DNA from: Cognatundibacterium oligocarboniphilum | GTDB taxonomy: Bacteria > Pseudomonadota > Gammaproteobacteria > Burkholderiales > Burkholderiaceae_D | Reading direction: 5' to 3' | Assembly: GCF_013377855.1 (NCBI RefSeq) | Contig: NZ_JABXYJ010000009.1 | Location: forward strand, 1-64,000 | Length of the DNA stretch: 64,000 bases | Shown here: positions 35,601 through 44,049 of the stretch, piece after piece | How positions within the stretch are numbered: the first letter of the stretch is position 1 | How the letters are laid out: each line of letters starts with the position of its first letter | Notes under the pieces: model-generated | What the model was told of the DNA's origin: nothing | The model's input: the letters and a program-made list of their open reading frames with translations, nothing else | Databases searched by the model: none | Program-made: the position numbers and the translations under genes

Positions 35601-36028
35601 TCCTGTTGGCCCAACTCTCTCGGCTCACGGTCGATGATGCAGAGTGTGCCAATGCGCTGACCATTGCTGGCCTGCAGGGGCGCTCCTGCGTAAAAGCGGA
35701 TATGCGGCTCTCCCAGCACCAGCGGGTTGTCCCAGAAACGGCGGTCTTTGCTGGCATCCGGAATCAGAAAAATCTCAGGGCTGAGAATCGCGTGGCCGCA
35801 GAAAGAAATATCCCGGCCGGTTTGTTTCGCATCCAGCCCCTGACGGGATTTGAACCATTGACGATCCGCATCAATCAGGGAAACGAGTGCAATGTCTGTT
35901 TTAAAAATCTGCCGTGCCAGGCGTGTGAGCCGGTCAAAGCGCTCTTCGGCCCGGGTATCAAGCAGGCGACATTCTCTGAGCGTATTCAGTCGCAGGTCTT
36001 CATCAGCAGGAAATTCTGGCGGCAACAT
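32660..36028 (-). CDS. Large soluble GAF/PAS sensor histidine kinase
   Basis: A 1122-residue kinase without signal peptide or membrane segments, so probably cytoplasmic. The order is a GAF domain (about 20-165, with SFCGHAILSPE), a second GAF (about 170-320), a third GAF-like region (about 340-500), three PAS/PAC units (about 515-640, 640-770, 780-900), the H-box SHELRTPLTSISG near 905, and a HATPase with NLLSNAIKYSPENE, DHGTGIPEEFYPRIF and GGTGLGLAISRELV. No receiver domain or response regulator gene lies nearby, so it is an orphan. Several PAS units and GAF domains imply integration of more than one intracellular signal, perhaps redox, light or a small ligand. The specific cue cannot be inferred. 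Confidence 0.9.
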   Translation of the reverse strand: MLPPEFPADEDLRLNTLRECRLLDTRAEERFDRLTRLARQIFKTDIALVSLIDADRQWFKSRQGLDAKQTGRDISFCGHAILSPEIFLIPDASKDRRFWDNPLVLGEPHIRFYAGAPLQASNGQRIGTLCIIDREPRELGQQDAAILRDLANCVEHEIANELAQRQHDALLTLTRITSLAFQDPQILLRKTLALGCDYLKMSTGAISLIYGDELEIKAAQSPGNLIKEGQRIKRNQTYSDLLNMDMSIVYIHHLGQSEYRDHPSYLHFQQESYIGIPLLLEGERYGTLAFSDASPRSDLFTDVEIEFVNLLGDWVNSTLKKMTLNHSLQLQQQMNDIVARSQSQFIKGQNKRDGFKSLLTDTLQLNQGEFGFICEVMHDHNNQPYLKIHAVFNGSEQQEYSGKPERKPVKELTFDAIDTISRLALTTGQPMSYPLAQTTDSQLQVPDWYPAIRHLLSIPIHHDGVVIALITLANYQNITEVSPTEFLQPILITIAQLVNAAKIQRQHEESEKRLANIIEGTNIGTWECHVPSGKTVLNERWAEMLGYTLEELSPTTVQTWLDLCHPDDMKISANLIEQHFKGQIPYYDMISRLRHKDGHWVWIRDRGCVVSWSADGQPLVMSGSHQDVTQERLAEEKLAHAYELLEQSNAAARIGTWEYDLDTQQIYWSNVTRQIHEVDQDYICELQNAITFYKPGKNRERISALLIRAAQDGERYDDEFEIITARKNEKWVRVIGLPQWKDGRIQRVYGTFQDISESKATAIALKEQAAQTQAILDNVLDGIITVDYRGRIAAYNSAAANIFGYRRNQLIGQHFSVLLPPDNVQGELNPFGSLMNIDDMVGISREIEARRQNGDVFPLDLSISAVRRQGRPLYIGLVRDITERKRLEKIKNEFIATVSHELRTPLTSISGALGLILGGAAGGMSDSMSSLLTIASKNSQRLSFLINDLLDMEKLSAGKMQFHIQPFELTALLQQAVETNLTFSTQRKIHLQLQNPLPEVFIAVDSQRLMQILSNLLSNAIKYSPENETVQIAAKTVGAHVRINISDHGTGIPEEFYPRIFQKFAQADSSDTRQKGGTGLGLAISRELVEQMGGKISFESITGQGSHFYIDFPILKTLVKTA

Positions 36029-36440
36029 GGTGCAGTGCTGTTTTCAATCGTGTCAGAACAAGGAGCGGTACAGAGCGAGCATACAAGGTTGTTCTGGCAG
36101 AATCATCCGTATTATCAGAATTGAGTCCAGATTTTTCAAACATTTGCATTTCTGACCGTATTTTTCCACATACCAAACCAGCATTACAGGTGCATCGGGA
36201 GGAAACAAACGGTTTTATTTATTTTTCATGTTTTTTAATTAAAACTGGGTTGATTAGCGGTTTTTCAGCCCATTGTCGGGTCGCTCGATGCTGCCGCATG
36301 ATGTATCTCTAGCCTGTATCGCTTTCGCTGCCAGCAAGGGGGATGACATGATATTGTTTACCTAAGGTCTTGTACGCTGAAGATTTTCGAGACGGATACG
36401 TCGTTCTATGATTGCAGCAACTTATTTTCAGGAGAGGTTT
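36029..36440. other. Divergent intergenic region
   Basis: About 410 bases between the histidine kinase and the aminotransferase, transcribed away from each other. It must hold both promoters. No inverted repeat, RNA gene, or convincing short gene was seen; the small frames here lack ribosome sites. Confidence 0.4.
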
Positions 36441-37751
36441 ATGCCCGACAAACAACAACTCGATGCATACTGGATGCCATTTACCGCGAACCGGGATTAC
36501 AAGGCTGCGCCGCGTATCGTCGCATCGGCATCCGGCATGTATTACCACGATCAGAGCGGTCGCCAGATTCTGGATGGTACTGCAGGGCTGTGGTGCGTGC
36601 CGCTGGGGCATTCTCATCCTGTGATTGTTCGTGCTGTGCAGAAGGCGATTGCCACGCTGGATTATGCGCCCGCCTTCCAGATGGGGCATCCGGCAGCGTT
36701 TGAGCTGGCGGCGGAGCTGGTGGAGTACAGCGGCCGGCGTTTCGGCCAGGTGTTTTATACGAATTCCGGCTCGGAAGCGGTCGATACCGCGCTGAAAATG
36801 GTGCTGGCTTATCACCGCGCCCGCGGCGAAGGACAACGTACCCGTTTTATTGGCCGTGAGCGCGGCTATCATGGTGTGGGTTTTGGTGGTATGTCGGTTG
36901 GCGGTTTGTCGGCGAACCGCAAGCAATTCGGCAATCTGCTGGGCGGTGTGGATTATCTGCCGCATACCCATAATCTGGAAAAAAACGCATTCAGTCGCGG
37001 CTTGCCGGAATACGGCGCGCATCTGGCCGATGAACTCGAACGGCTGGTGACCCTGCATGACGCATCCACCATTGCAGCCGTGATCGTGGAACCGTTGTCC
37101 GGCTCGGCAGGCGTGATTCTGCCGCCTAAACATTACCTGCAGCGATTACGTGAGTTATGTGACAAGCATGGCATTCTGCTGATTTTTGATGAAGTCATTA
37201 CCGGTTTCGGACGCATGGCAACACCGTTTGCCTGCGATTATTTCGGTGTGACACCAGACCTGATGACCACCGCGAAAGGACTGACAAATGGCGTGGTGCC
37301 GATGGGCGCTGTATTCAGCAAGCCTGCTATCTATGACACCCTGATGCAGGGCCCGGCAGGGATTGAATTATTCCACGGCTATACTTATTCCGGTCATCCG
37401 CTGGCCTGCGCTGCGGGACTGGCTGCATTGCGCGTTTTCAAGGAAGAGAAAGTGCTGGAGCATGCCCAGAGCATGACAGCTTACTGGGAAGACGGGCTGC
37501 ATTCCCTCAAAGGATTGCCGTATGTGATTGATTTGCGCAATGCCGGACTGATCGGTGCGATTGAGCTGGAATCCTTGCCCGGCAAGCCCGGCGCCCGTGC
37601 CATGGAAGTTTACAAAACCGCCTTTGCCGAAGGCGTACTGATCCGGACTACCGGAGATATCATTGCCCTGTCGCCACCGCTGATACTGGAAAAACAGCAT
37701 ATTGATGAGTTATTCGGCAAGCTGCGAGAGATACTGAAACGTAACGCCTGA
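36441..37751 (+). CDS. Class III omega-amino-acid:pyruvate aminotransferase
   Basis: A PLP-dependent transaminase of 436 residues, closest in pattern to beta-alanine:pyruvate (omega-amino acid) aminotransferases. Motifs are YWMPFTANRDYKAAPRIV at the N-terminus, LDGTAGLWCVPLGH, YTNSGSEAVDTALKM, YHGVGFGGMSVGG, IFDEVITGFGRM and TTAKGLTNGVVPMGAV with the PLP lysine, then FFHGYTYSGHPLAC. The first in-frame ATG is 36408, but ATG 36441 has GGAGAGG upstream and matches the family. Substrates may be beta-alanine, 4-aminobutyrate or other omega-amines. It stands alone. Confidence 0.9.
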   Translation: MPDKQQLDAYWMPFTANRDYKAAPRIVASASGMYYHDQSGRQILDGTAGLWCVPLGHSHPVIVRAVQKAIATLDYAPAFQMGHPAAFELAAELVEYSGRRFGQVFYTNSGSEAVDTALKMVLAYHRARGEGQRTRFIGRERGYHGVGFGGMSVGGLSANRKQFGNLLGGVDYLPHTHNLEKNAFSRGLPEYGAHLADELERLVTLHDASTIAAVIVEPLSGSAGVILPPKHYLQRLRELCDKHGILLIFDEVITGFGRMATPFACDYFGVTPDLMTTAKGLTNGVVPMGAVFSKPAIYDTLMQGPAGIELFHGYTYSGHPLACAAGLAALRVFKEEKVLEHAQSMTAYWEDGLHSLKGLPYVIDLRNAGLIGAIELESLPGKPGARAMEVYKTAFAEGVLIRTTGDIIALSPPLILEKQHIDELFGKLREILKRNA

Positions 37752-37790
37752 GTCTGAGATCAGTGCACTGATGGCCGGCAGGAGTGTGAT

Positions 37791-38423
37791 CTACTCAAAC
37801 AGCTGGGATTCGATGATGCCGGCCATCGCCTGTTCCGTTACTGTGCCCTCGCGCAGTCCAGCGGCAATGTTGGAACGGGTCTGCACCGATTTGTTCTGAC
37901 TGGTTTTCCATTTTCCGGTCAGGCGGGTGATGGGGATGCGGATGCCGACTATCATTTCCATCATGTTGTCGATGTAGTCGCTTGGTGCATCACTGATTTT
38001 CCAGGGAAGCTGGCGGGCGGATTCAAAGTAATTTGTCAGCTGACTTAGCAGGGACAGAAATTCCGGTTTGCTGTCGATCGACTGGAAGCTGCCGTGGGCA
38101 TGAACAACCGCATAGTTATAGGTCGGCACCACTGCGCCGGTCTGCTGTTTTTCTTCGTACCACGAGGGCGTGATATAGGCACTGGTGCCCTGAAATACCG
38201 TCAGCACTTCCTGCGTGTTTTGCCAGACCGGATTCGCTTTCGCGACGTGACCCAGCAGCGTGCCAAATGGCGCGTCTTCGGTGGGTGGCATGATCAGAAA
38301 TGGAATATGGTTGGCGGTCAGACCATCCGCTTCCAGAGTGACCAGGCAAGCCAGCGGATGGTGTTGTATCAGGCTGTGCAGGACATCGATCCGGTCTTCG
38401 GCAAAATGCGGGGGCAGATACAT
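37791..38423 (-). CDS. PaiB-type FMN-binding protein
   Basis: A 210-residue protein of the PaiB/split-barrel flavin-binding family annotated as FMN-binding negative transcriptional regulator. It begins MYLPPHFAEDR, then HHPLACLVTLEADGLTANHIPFL, GTLLGHVAKANPVW and TVFQGTSAYITPSWYEEKQQTGAVVPTYNYAVVHAHG, all typical. The frame is open to 38699, but the upstream part is low-quality sequence and the ATG at 38421-38423 is the family start. Transcriptional repression is known for Bacillus PaiB only; a pyridoxamine-oxidase-like enzyme role is an alternative. The osmC gene upstream is on the same strand, 40 bases away. Confidence 0.88.
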   Translation of the reverse strand: MYLPPHFAEDRIDVLHSLIQHHPLACLVTLEADGLTANHIPFLIMPPTEDAPFGTLLGHVAKANPVWQNTQEVLTVFQGTSAYITPSWYEEKQQTGAVVPTYNYAVVHAHGSFQSIDSKPEFLSLLSQLTNYFESARQLPWKISDAPSDYIDNMMEMIVGIRIPITRLTGKWKTSQNKSVQTRSNIAAGLREGTVTEQAMAGIIESQLFE

Positions 38424-38463
38424 GACGTTGTCCTGACTTTCTGATCGTCTTAAAGGTTTTGGT

Positions 38464-38925
38464 TCAGGCCGATTCGATGCTGACTTCGGCACGGATCGAA
38501 TTCGCGATGTAGCAATGATCGTGAGACAGCGCATGCAAGGCGGCAATCTGATCGGTGCTGGGGATGGTGTCGCCGGAGAATTCGACATGCGGCCGCAGCG
38601 TGATGCGGGTGATCGATTTGCGGCGTCTTTCGTTGGCTTCCATGTAGCCAGTCGCATCATCGGTATAACTATCGACGATATAACCCTGTTTGGCTGCAAA
38701 TGCGAGGAAAAACAGCATATGGCAGCTGGACAATGCCGCTACCAGCGCTTCTTCCGGGTCGACATTTTCTGCGACGGAATACGGCAGCGGTACGGAGGAT
38801 GGTGCGGACGACGCCGGGACGCTCAAGCCGCCATCAAATTTCCATTCATGTGCGCGGCTGTACTGGTTGTCGCTGAATACCTGTCCTGCGCGCTTCCAGC
38901 TGACCAGGGCCTGATGCTGATCCAT
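38464..38925 (-). CDS. OsmC family peroxidase-like protein
   Basis: A 153-residue OsmC/Ohr-superfamily protein. It shows the N-terminal strand with HEWKFDGGLSVPASSAPSSVPLP, the first redox cysteine in EALVAALSSCHMLFFLAFAAKQG and the second in LSHDHCYIANSIRAEV. These fit a thiol peroxidase for organic hydroperoxides. ATG 38925 is chosen because AGGAG lies nine bases upstream; the frame continues open to 39162 without ribosome site. It lies upstream of paiB on the same strand and may be cotranscribed. Confidence 0.9.
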   Translation of the reverse strand: MDQHQALVSWKRAGQVFSDNQYSRAHEWKFDGGLSVPASSAPSSVPLPYSVAENVDPEEALVAALSSCHMLFFLAFAAKQGYIVDSYTDDATGYMEANERRRKSITRITLRPHVEFSGDTIPSTDQIAALHALSHDHCYIANSIRAEVSIESA

Positions 38926-39114
38926 ACATGCTCCTGAAAAATGGGAAATCAAAAAACGAATAATCGGAAACTGCCAAATCGAGAATGATTCCGCCGAGTG
39001 TAATGCAAAATACCGTGGCGGGAAATGATCCATATCAGAATCTGAGGACTGCGTGAATGTCTGATCAGACTGATGCTGTGTATCGCGTAGCGGCTGCATT
39101 TCCAGAGCGGATAA

Positions 39115-39149
39115 CAAACCTCTTTCACCATGATGATGAAAGAGGTTTG
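39115..39149 (-). terminator. Perfect 12-base hairpin after the M13 peptidase
   Basis: CAAACCTCTTTC (39115-39126) and its exact complement GAAAGAGGTTTG (39138-39149) flank an 11-base loop. It lies about 35 bases past the M13 peptidase stop. The following minus-strand bases are only moderately T-rich, so it is a weak terminator or a 3' stabilising stem. Confidence 0.45.
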
Positions 39150-39182
39150 CCGTGAGCTGCATCGCCGCAGCAGTGACGGGTT

Positions 39183-41261
39183 TTACCAGATCGTGATGCG
39201 TTTCTCAGGGGCGATATACATCTTGTCACCTTCTTTCACACCGAACGCTGCATAAAAGCCCGGAATATTGGTCAGCGGCGCATTACCGCGCACCGATGCC
39301 GGGGAATGCGGATCGATATTGAGCAGGCGGATCGTTTCGGCATCGCGTGCCTTGCCGCGCCAGACCTGGGCCCAGCCCATGAACAGACGTTGGTCGCCGG
39401 TATAGCCGTCGATCACCGGTGCTGGCTTGCCGCCGAGCGAGAGCTGGTAAGCCTTGTAAGCAATCGACAGACCGGAATTATCGGCAATGTTTTCACCCAG
39501 CGTCAGGGCGCCGTTGACATGATAGCCGGGCAGCGGGCTGTAGGCATTGTATTGCGCGATCATCGCCGTGGTCAGTTTGCTGAAGTTCGTTTTGTCTTCC
39601 TTGGTCCACCAGTCGCGCAGATTGCCGTCGCCATCGGACTGGCTGCCCGAATCATCAAAGCCGTGGCTGATTTCATGGCCGATGACGGCACCGATACCGC
39701 CGTAATTGACGGCATCGTCAGCCGCCGGATTGAAGAACGGCGGCTGCAGAATCGCTGCCGGGAATACGATTTCATTCTGACGCGAATTGTAATAGGCATT
39801 CACGGTCTGCGGACTCATACCCCATTCTTTGCGGTTCACCGGCTGGCCGAGTTTTGCCAGTTGCCGATGGTACTCATGGGCGCGGGCGCGCATGATGTTA
39901 CCGACCAGATCGTCCTTGCGGATATCGAGTTTGCTGTAGTCGCGCCAGACATCCGGGTAACCGATTTTCGGCGTGAATTTCGACAGTTTGGTCAGCGCTT
40001 CTTGTTTGGTTTCCGGGCTCATCCATTCCAGTGTTTCAATGCTCTGCTTGTACGCCAGGGTCAGGTTGCTGACCAGTTGCTCCATGCGGACTTTGTTCTC
40101 TGGCGGGAAATAGCGTGCCACATACAGCTTGCCGAGTGCTTCCGGCATGCAGTCTTCCACGCGCGCCACGCCACGCTTCCAACGCGGCTGATTGGCAGGA
40201 ATGCCGCGCAGGACGACGCTGGAGAACTGGAAATCCTCATCGACAAAGCGTTTCGAGAGCAGGCTGGCATAGGCGTCCAGCAGTTTCCATTTAAAGTAAG
40301 TGCGCCAGACCGGAACCGGCGTGTCGCTGATGATTTTGGCCAGATTGCTGAGAAAATCCGGCTGGCGCACGATCACGTAATCAACCCGTTTGCCGACACC
40401 GGTACCGGCGAAGTACATGGTCCAGTCGAAGCCCGGCAACAGGGTAGTGAGTTTGGCGATTTCAATCTTGTTATAGGTTTTGACCGGATTACGGTTTTCG
40501 ACTTTGCTCCACTGAATCCGGGCGATCTCGGTTTCCAGCGCCAGGATGGAGGCAGCGGCTTTTTCCGCTTCTTTCTGGCCGCTCATGGCCAGCATGGTTT
40601 CCACATGCTTCAGATAGGCGTCCCGGAAGCCCTTGAGCTTAGCGTCATCGTCTTTCAGGTAATAGTCCCTGTCCGGCAAGCCGAGGCCGCCCTGACTCAG
40701 ATACACGGCGTATTTGCTTGAATCGCGGGCATCCTGACCGATGCCGGATTGCACCGGCAGCGATATGCCCATTTTCCCCAGATAGGAAATCAGGGCCGGT
40801 AAATCTTCTTTGTGCATCAGCCGGTCAATCCGCTCAAAGCTGCTCTGCAGCGGCTGGATGTCGAGTTTGTCGGCACGCGCCTCATCCATGAAGCTGTTGT
40901 AGAGGTCGGCAATTTTTTTCTCGTTGCTGCCCGCTTTGAGTCTGCTATCTGCGGACAGGGCTTTGATGATGTCGAAAGAACGTTTTTCAGACAATTCACG
41001 TAACTGATCAAACGAACCGAAGCGCGCGCGGTCAGCTGGAATCTCTGCTTCGGCCAGCCATTTTCCGGACATGTACTGGAAGAAATCATCCTGTGGCCGC
41101 ACGCTTTGATCGATCCATTGCAGGTCGATGCCAGAAACGCGGCTGGCGGCTGCCGTGGTGGCGGACGGTGTCACGACCGTTTTGGTCTGGTTGTCTGCGG
41201 CATCGGCACCGCCGGTTGTCAGTGCAGCGAATACGGCTAAGGAGAGCAGGGTACGTTGCAT
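39183..41261 (-). CDS. M13 family metallopeptidase (neprilysin/PepO-like)
   Basis: A 692-residue zinc endopeptidase, exported by a signal peptide ending ADA|ADN. An N-terminal Peptidase_M13_N region opens with IDLQWIDQSVRPQDDFFQYMSGKWL. The catalytic domain has NAYYNSRQNEIVFPAAILQPPFF, the zinc site VIGHEISHGFDDSGSQ (HExxH) and the third ligand in GENIADNSG, then the C-terminal arginine region. ATG 41261 follows AAGGAAA; the frame continues open to 41360 without support. Bacterial relatives degrade short peptides in the periplasm. The product may work with the S9 peptidase in peptide use, but the genes are 10 kb apart. Confidence 0.93.
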   Translation of the reverse strand: MQRTLLSLAVFAALTTGGADAADNQTKTVVTPSATTAAASRVSGIDLQWIDQSVRPQDDFFQYMSGKWLAEAEIPADRARFGSFDQLRELSEKRSFDIIKALSADSRLKAGSNEKKIADLYNSFMDEARADKLDIQPLQSSFERIDRLMHKEDLPALISYLGKMGISLPVQSGIGQDARDSSKYAVYLSQGGLGLPDRDYYLKDDDAKLKGFRDAYLKHVETMLAMSGQKEAEKAAASILALETEIARIQWSKVENRNPVKTYNKIEIAKLTTLLPGFDWTMYFAGTGVGKRVDYVIVRQPDFLSNLAKIISDTPVPVWRTYFKWKLLDAYASLLSKRFVDEDFQFSSVVLRGIPANQPRWKRGVARVEDCMPEALGKLYVARYFPPENKVRMEQLVSNLTLAYKQSIETLEWMSPETKQEALTKLSKFTPKIGYPDVWRDYSKLDIRKDDLVGNIMRARAHEYHRQLAKLGQPVNRKEWGMSPQTVNAYYNSRQNEIVFPAAILQPPFFNPAADDAVNYGGIGAVIGHEISHGFDDSGSQSDGDGNLRDWWTKEDKTNFSKLTTAMIAQYNAYSPLPGYHVNGALTLGENIADNSGLSIAYKAYQLSLGGKPAPVIDGYTGDQRLFMGWAQVWRGKARDAETIRLLNIDPHSPASVRGNAPLTNIPGFYAAFGVKEGDKMYIAPEKRITIW

Positions 41262-41396
41262 AGGAATTTCCTTGTTTGAATAAATGATCTTCCGGAACAC
41301 CGGATAGCAAATGAGGGCGACGGTATCCCGAACGGAATACCGCCAGTTGCCATGTGACAAAGAAATGACTAAATAGTTCGTCGTCAGAACGAAAAT

Positions 41397-41413
41397 ATAC
41401 TGGAGGGGAGTAT
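41397..41413. promoter_or_regulatory. RcnR/FrmR-like inverted repeat, second identical copy
   Basis: ATACT-GGAGGGG-AGTAT, identical over 17 bases to the copy at 30713-30729. It lies in the spacer between lgt and the M13 peptidase, about 135 bases upstream of the peptidase start. A partial AGGGAGTATGTT on the opposite strand is at 41457-41468. Confidence 0.45.
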
Positions 41414-41474
41414 GTTTAAATGGCCAATGTTAGTCTGGGTGAAAGGTTGATTTTTTAACATACTCCCTATTTTT

Positions 41475-42278
41475 TTATCGGGGGACAGGTTTCTGGATCT
41501 GGTATGCCCAATACAGCAGGGCGGCGCCCACTGCGATCATCGGCAGGGACAGCATTTGCCCGGCAGAAATGGTCAGACCGGCAAAGCTGACTTCATAATC
41601 CGGCGTGCGGAAATATTCGGTGAAAAAGCGCGCGCAACCGTACAGCAGCACAAACAGGGCGCCGACCGCTAAGCGGGGTCGCGCCTTGCTGGCGAACCAC
41701 CATAAGATGGCAAACAGCAGCACACCATCGACCAGTGCCTGATAAATAGGCGACGGGTGTACCGGATGGTCCACTCCCGGCCAGATCATTGCCCACGGCA
41801 AATCGGCGGAAGCGACCCGGCCGGGTAATTCGTGATTAATGAAGTTGCCTATGCGGCCTGCGGCATATCCCAGCGGCACCAGCGGCGCAATAAAATCATA
41901 TACATCGGCCAGATGCATTTTTGTTTTGCGTGCCCACAGCGACATGGCGATCAGCACCCCGAGAAAACCGCCATGAAACGACATACCGCCTTTCCAGACT
42001 TTAAAAATTTCGAGCGGATTCGCAGCATAGTAAGTCGGACCGTAAAACAATACTTCCCCCAGCCGTCCGCCCAGAATCACACCAAGCACGCCGTAAAACA
42101 GCATGTCGTCGATATGCTCACGGGTCCAGCCTTTGGCGGCGACATGCGGCAGACGCAGGCGCCAGCGACCCAACAGGACAAACTGCATGAACGCCACCAG
42201 ATACATCAGGCCATACCAGTGGATAGACAAAGGGCCAATGTGCAGAGCAACGGGATCAGGGTTGGGATGAATCAACAT
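41475..42278 (-). CDS. lgt: Prolipoprotein diacylglyceryl transferase
   Basis: An inner-membrane enzyme that moves diacylglycerol from phosphatidylglycerol to the lipobox cysteine of prolipoproteins. The 267-residue protein has seven hydrophobic segments, the essential HGGFLG histidine, and the Lgt signature [14 protein letters not shown]. The N-terminus [18 protein letters not shown] is typical. ATG 42278 is the family start; the frame is open to 42584 inside the LysR gene. It begins four bases after the LysR stop, so the two are probably cotranscribed; LysR-lgt adjacency is common in Burkholderiales. Confidence 0.96.
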   Translation of the reverse strand: MLIHPNPDPVALHIGPLSIHWYGLMYLVAFMQFVLLGRWRLRLPHVAAKGWTREHIDDMLFYGVLGVILGGRLGEVLFYGPTYYAANPLEIFKVWKGGMSFHGGFLGVLIAMSLWARKTKMHLADVYDFIAPLVPLGYAAGRIGNFINHELPGRVASADLPWAMIWPGVDHPVHPSPIYQALVDGVLLFAILWWFASKARPRLAVGALFVLLYGCARFFTEYFRTPDYEVSFAGLTISAGQMLSLPMIAVGAALLYWAYQIQKPVPR

Positions 42279-42282
42279 AAAT

Positions 42283-43206
42283 TCAGTCAGTATCAGTGGC
42301 AAGAGTGTCGGGAAGCAGCTGTAAAAATGTCGCCAGCACCGCAGACGGGTTGTCGCTGCGCCAGGCCAGACCAATTTCTGCCTGCGCAGTCTGGTCTGCG
42401 ACCGGATGATACACCACGCCGGGGCGCTGCAGATTAGAGACTGATTGCGGCACCAGCGCGATGCCCATGCCTGCTGACACCAGACCGACGATGGTTTGCA
42501 TCTGTATTGCCTCCTGAGCGATTTCCGGCACCAGTCCGGCACGGTGAAAGCAGCCCAGAATCGTGTCGTGCAATGCAGGAGCAATTTTGCGCGGAAACAT
42601 AATCAGCGCTTGTCCGGCACAGTCCGCCAGGCGGATGGCGGCGTGGTGTGGAAACGTCTGCTCTGGCGTTGCCAGCATCAATGGTTCGGTAAGGATTTTC
42701 CGGTAGTTCAGCAGCGGTTGCAGGCGATCCGGCAACGGCGGGATCACGAAGCCGGCATCGATCTCTGTTTTTTCCAGTGCTTCAAGCTGTACATCGGTGG
42801 TCGCTTCGCGCAGTTCAATGCTGACTCCGACGTGTTGCTGGCGATAGGCGCGCAGCAGCGGCGGGAGAATGCTGTAATCGGCAATTGAGACAAAGGCCAG
42901 CGACAGGTGGCCCTCTGTGCCGGCAGCAGCCCGTTGTACCAGTGCATGCAGCCCTTGGGCCTGCTCCAGCAGGCGACGCGCTTCCGGTAGCAGCGCCTGC
43001 CCCGCCGGGGTCAGGGCGATGTGGCGGGTGTTGCGGGTCAGCAAGGCGGTGCCGAGCACTGCTTCCAGCATCTGAATCGCCTGGGATAATGGCGGCTGTG
43101 TCATGTGCAGGCGAGCTGCAGCGCGCCCAAAATGTAACTCTTCCGCAACGGCAACAAAGTAACGCAACTGGCGCAATTCAGGCTGGCGCATATCGGATGG
43201 GTTCAT
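42283..43206 (-). CDS. LysR family transcriptional regulator
   Basis: A 307-residue regulator with the N-terminal winged helix ([42 protein letters not shown]) and a periplasmic-binding-like effector domain. The start region resembles BenM/CatR/CbbR-type LysR proteins, but the effector cannot be inferred. ATG 43206 or the ATG at 43191 are both plausible; ATG 43227 is upstream. lgt follows four bases later. In many relatives the divergent neighbour is ilvD; here the upstream gene is a small Trp-rich protein on the same strand. Confidence 0.92.
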   Translation of the reverse strand: MNPSDMRQPELRQLRYFVAVAEELHFGRAAARLHMTQPPLSQAIQMLEAVLGTALLTRNTRHIALTPAGQALLPEARRLLEQAQGLHALVQRAAAGTEGHLSLAFVSIADYSILPPLLRAYRQQHVGVSIELREATTDVQLEALEKTEIDAGFVIPPLPDRLQPLLNYRKILTEPLMLATPEQTFPHHAAIRLADCAGQALIMFPRKIAPALHDTILGCFHRAGLVPEIAQEAIQMQTIVGLVSAGMGIALVPQSVSNLQRPGVVYHPVADQTAQAEIGLAWRSDNPSAVLATFLQLLPDTLATDTD

Positions 43207-43261
43207 GGCGTACGCTGTTGTCAGCACCGGCGGGATTCAGACGGGAAGGTGGTCGTTGTTT

Positions 43262-43495
43262 TCAACGTCGTCCGGTTTTCTTGTCGAACTGACGTTTGAC
43301 TCTTTCTTGCTGCATCTTCTCGTAATGGGCAATATCTTTGCGCTTATCCATTCCCAGCATACGCTCAAAAAATTCAAACCACAGAAATACCAGCACGGCC
43401 AGTCCGATGAACCACCACCAGGACATGGTTCCGAAAATCCAGACATTAGCCAGTTTCAGTACCAGCAGTAACACTAAGGGAAGAATGAGTAGCAT
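43262..43495 (-). CDS. Small Trp-rich membrane protein (TIGR04438 type)
   Basis: A 77-residue protein with two hydrophobic segments, the second rich in tryptophan (MSWWWFIGLAVLVFLWFEFFE), and a basic, lysine-rich tail. It fits the TIGR04438 small Trp-rich protein family found in betaproteobacteria, of unknown function. The ATG at 43493-43495 is followed by a good hydrophobic start. It lies 56 bases upstream of the LysR gene on the same strand. Confidence 0.8.
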   Translation of the reverse strand: MLLILPLVLLLVLKLANVWIFGTMSWWWFIGLAVLVFLWFEFFERMLGMDKRKDIAHYEKMQQERVKRQFDKKTGRR

Positions 43496-43622
43496 AATTG
43501 ATTTCCTTTGCCCCGCAGATTAATGCGGAATTTGCATCAGGTCAATCCGGCTGATTCCAGTTGCATTCAGACGGAAGAAAAGCGTTAAAATGAAGCGGCA
43601 TTTTTTTAACCGGGAGAAAACA

Positions 43623-43931
43623 ATGAAACTCGCATTATTGGTAGGAGCAACTCTGGCTGTATTCGCGTCTGGTTCTGCAATGGCTAATGCTGATCTGGCC
43701 AAGGCAAAAAACTGCATGGCGTGTCATGCGGTAGATAACAAGGTAGTTGGTCCAGCCTACAAAGATGTGGCAAAGAAATATGCTGGCGACAAGACAGCAG
43801 AAGCCAAACTGGTCGAGAAAGTGCAAAAGGGTGGCAGTGGCGTATGGGGTGCAATCCCGATGCCAGCGAATCCTCAGGTCAGTGAGGCTGAAGCAAAGAC
43901 ACTGGTGAAGTGGGTATTGTCTCTGAAGTAA
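43623..43931 (+). CDS. Class I cytochrome c (c551/c8-like)
   Basis: A 102-residue periplasmic monohaem cytochrome with a signal peptide ending AMA|NAD. The haem site is CMACH, the Gly-Pro near VVGPAYKDVAKKY, and the distal Met ligand in GAIPMPANP. The C-terminal helix is EAEAKTLVKWVLSL. The pattern fits cytochrome c551/c552 electron carriers. ATG 43623 follows GGGAG and gives the signal peptide. It is convergent with livK across a perfect palindromic terminator and has no redox partner gene nearby. Confidence 0.92.
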   Translation: MKLALLVGATLAVFASGSAMANADLAKAKNCMACHAVDNKVVGPAYKDVAKKYAGDKTAEAKLVEKVQKGGSGVWGAIPMPANPQVSEAEAKTLVKWVLSLK

Positions 43932-44005
43932 GATGTTCTGACCTGCTCTGCCGTTCAATGGCCGGCAGGTTGCGCACATGTGCTGCATTGTGTTTGCATC
44001 AAAAG

Positions 44006-44029
44006 AAAAGCCCGGCATGCCGGGCTTTT
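44006..44029. terminator. Bidirectional terminator, 24-base perfect palindrome
   Basis: AAAAGCCCGGCA and TGCCGGGCTTTT form a perfect inverted repeat with A- and T-tracts at the ends. It serves both the cytochrome c gene and the convergent branched-chain amino acid receptor gene. Confidence 0.9.
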
Positions 44030-44049
44030 CTATGTGCACGCTGCTCGGA

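Noticed and set aside
39306-40721. 471-codon plus-strand open frame over the M13 peptidase
   Set aside because: Shadow of the peptidase, whose zinc motifs lie on the minus strand.
42279-42584. Long N-terminal extension of lgt into the LysR gene
   Set aside because: It is out of frame with the LysR protein and unlike Lgt; the ATG at 42278 matches the family.
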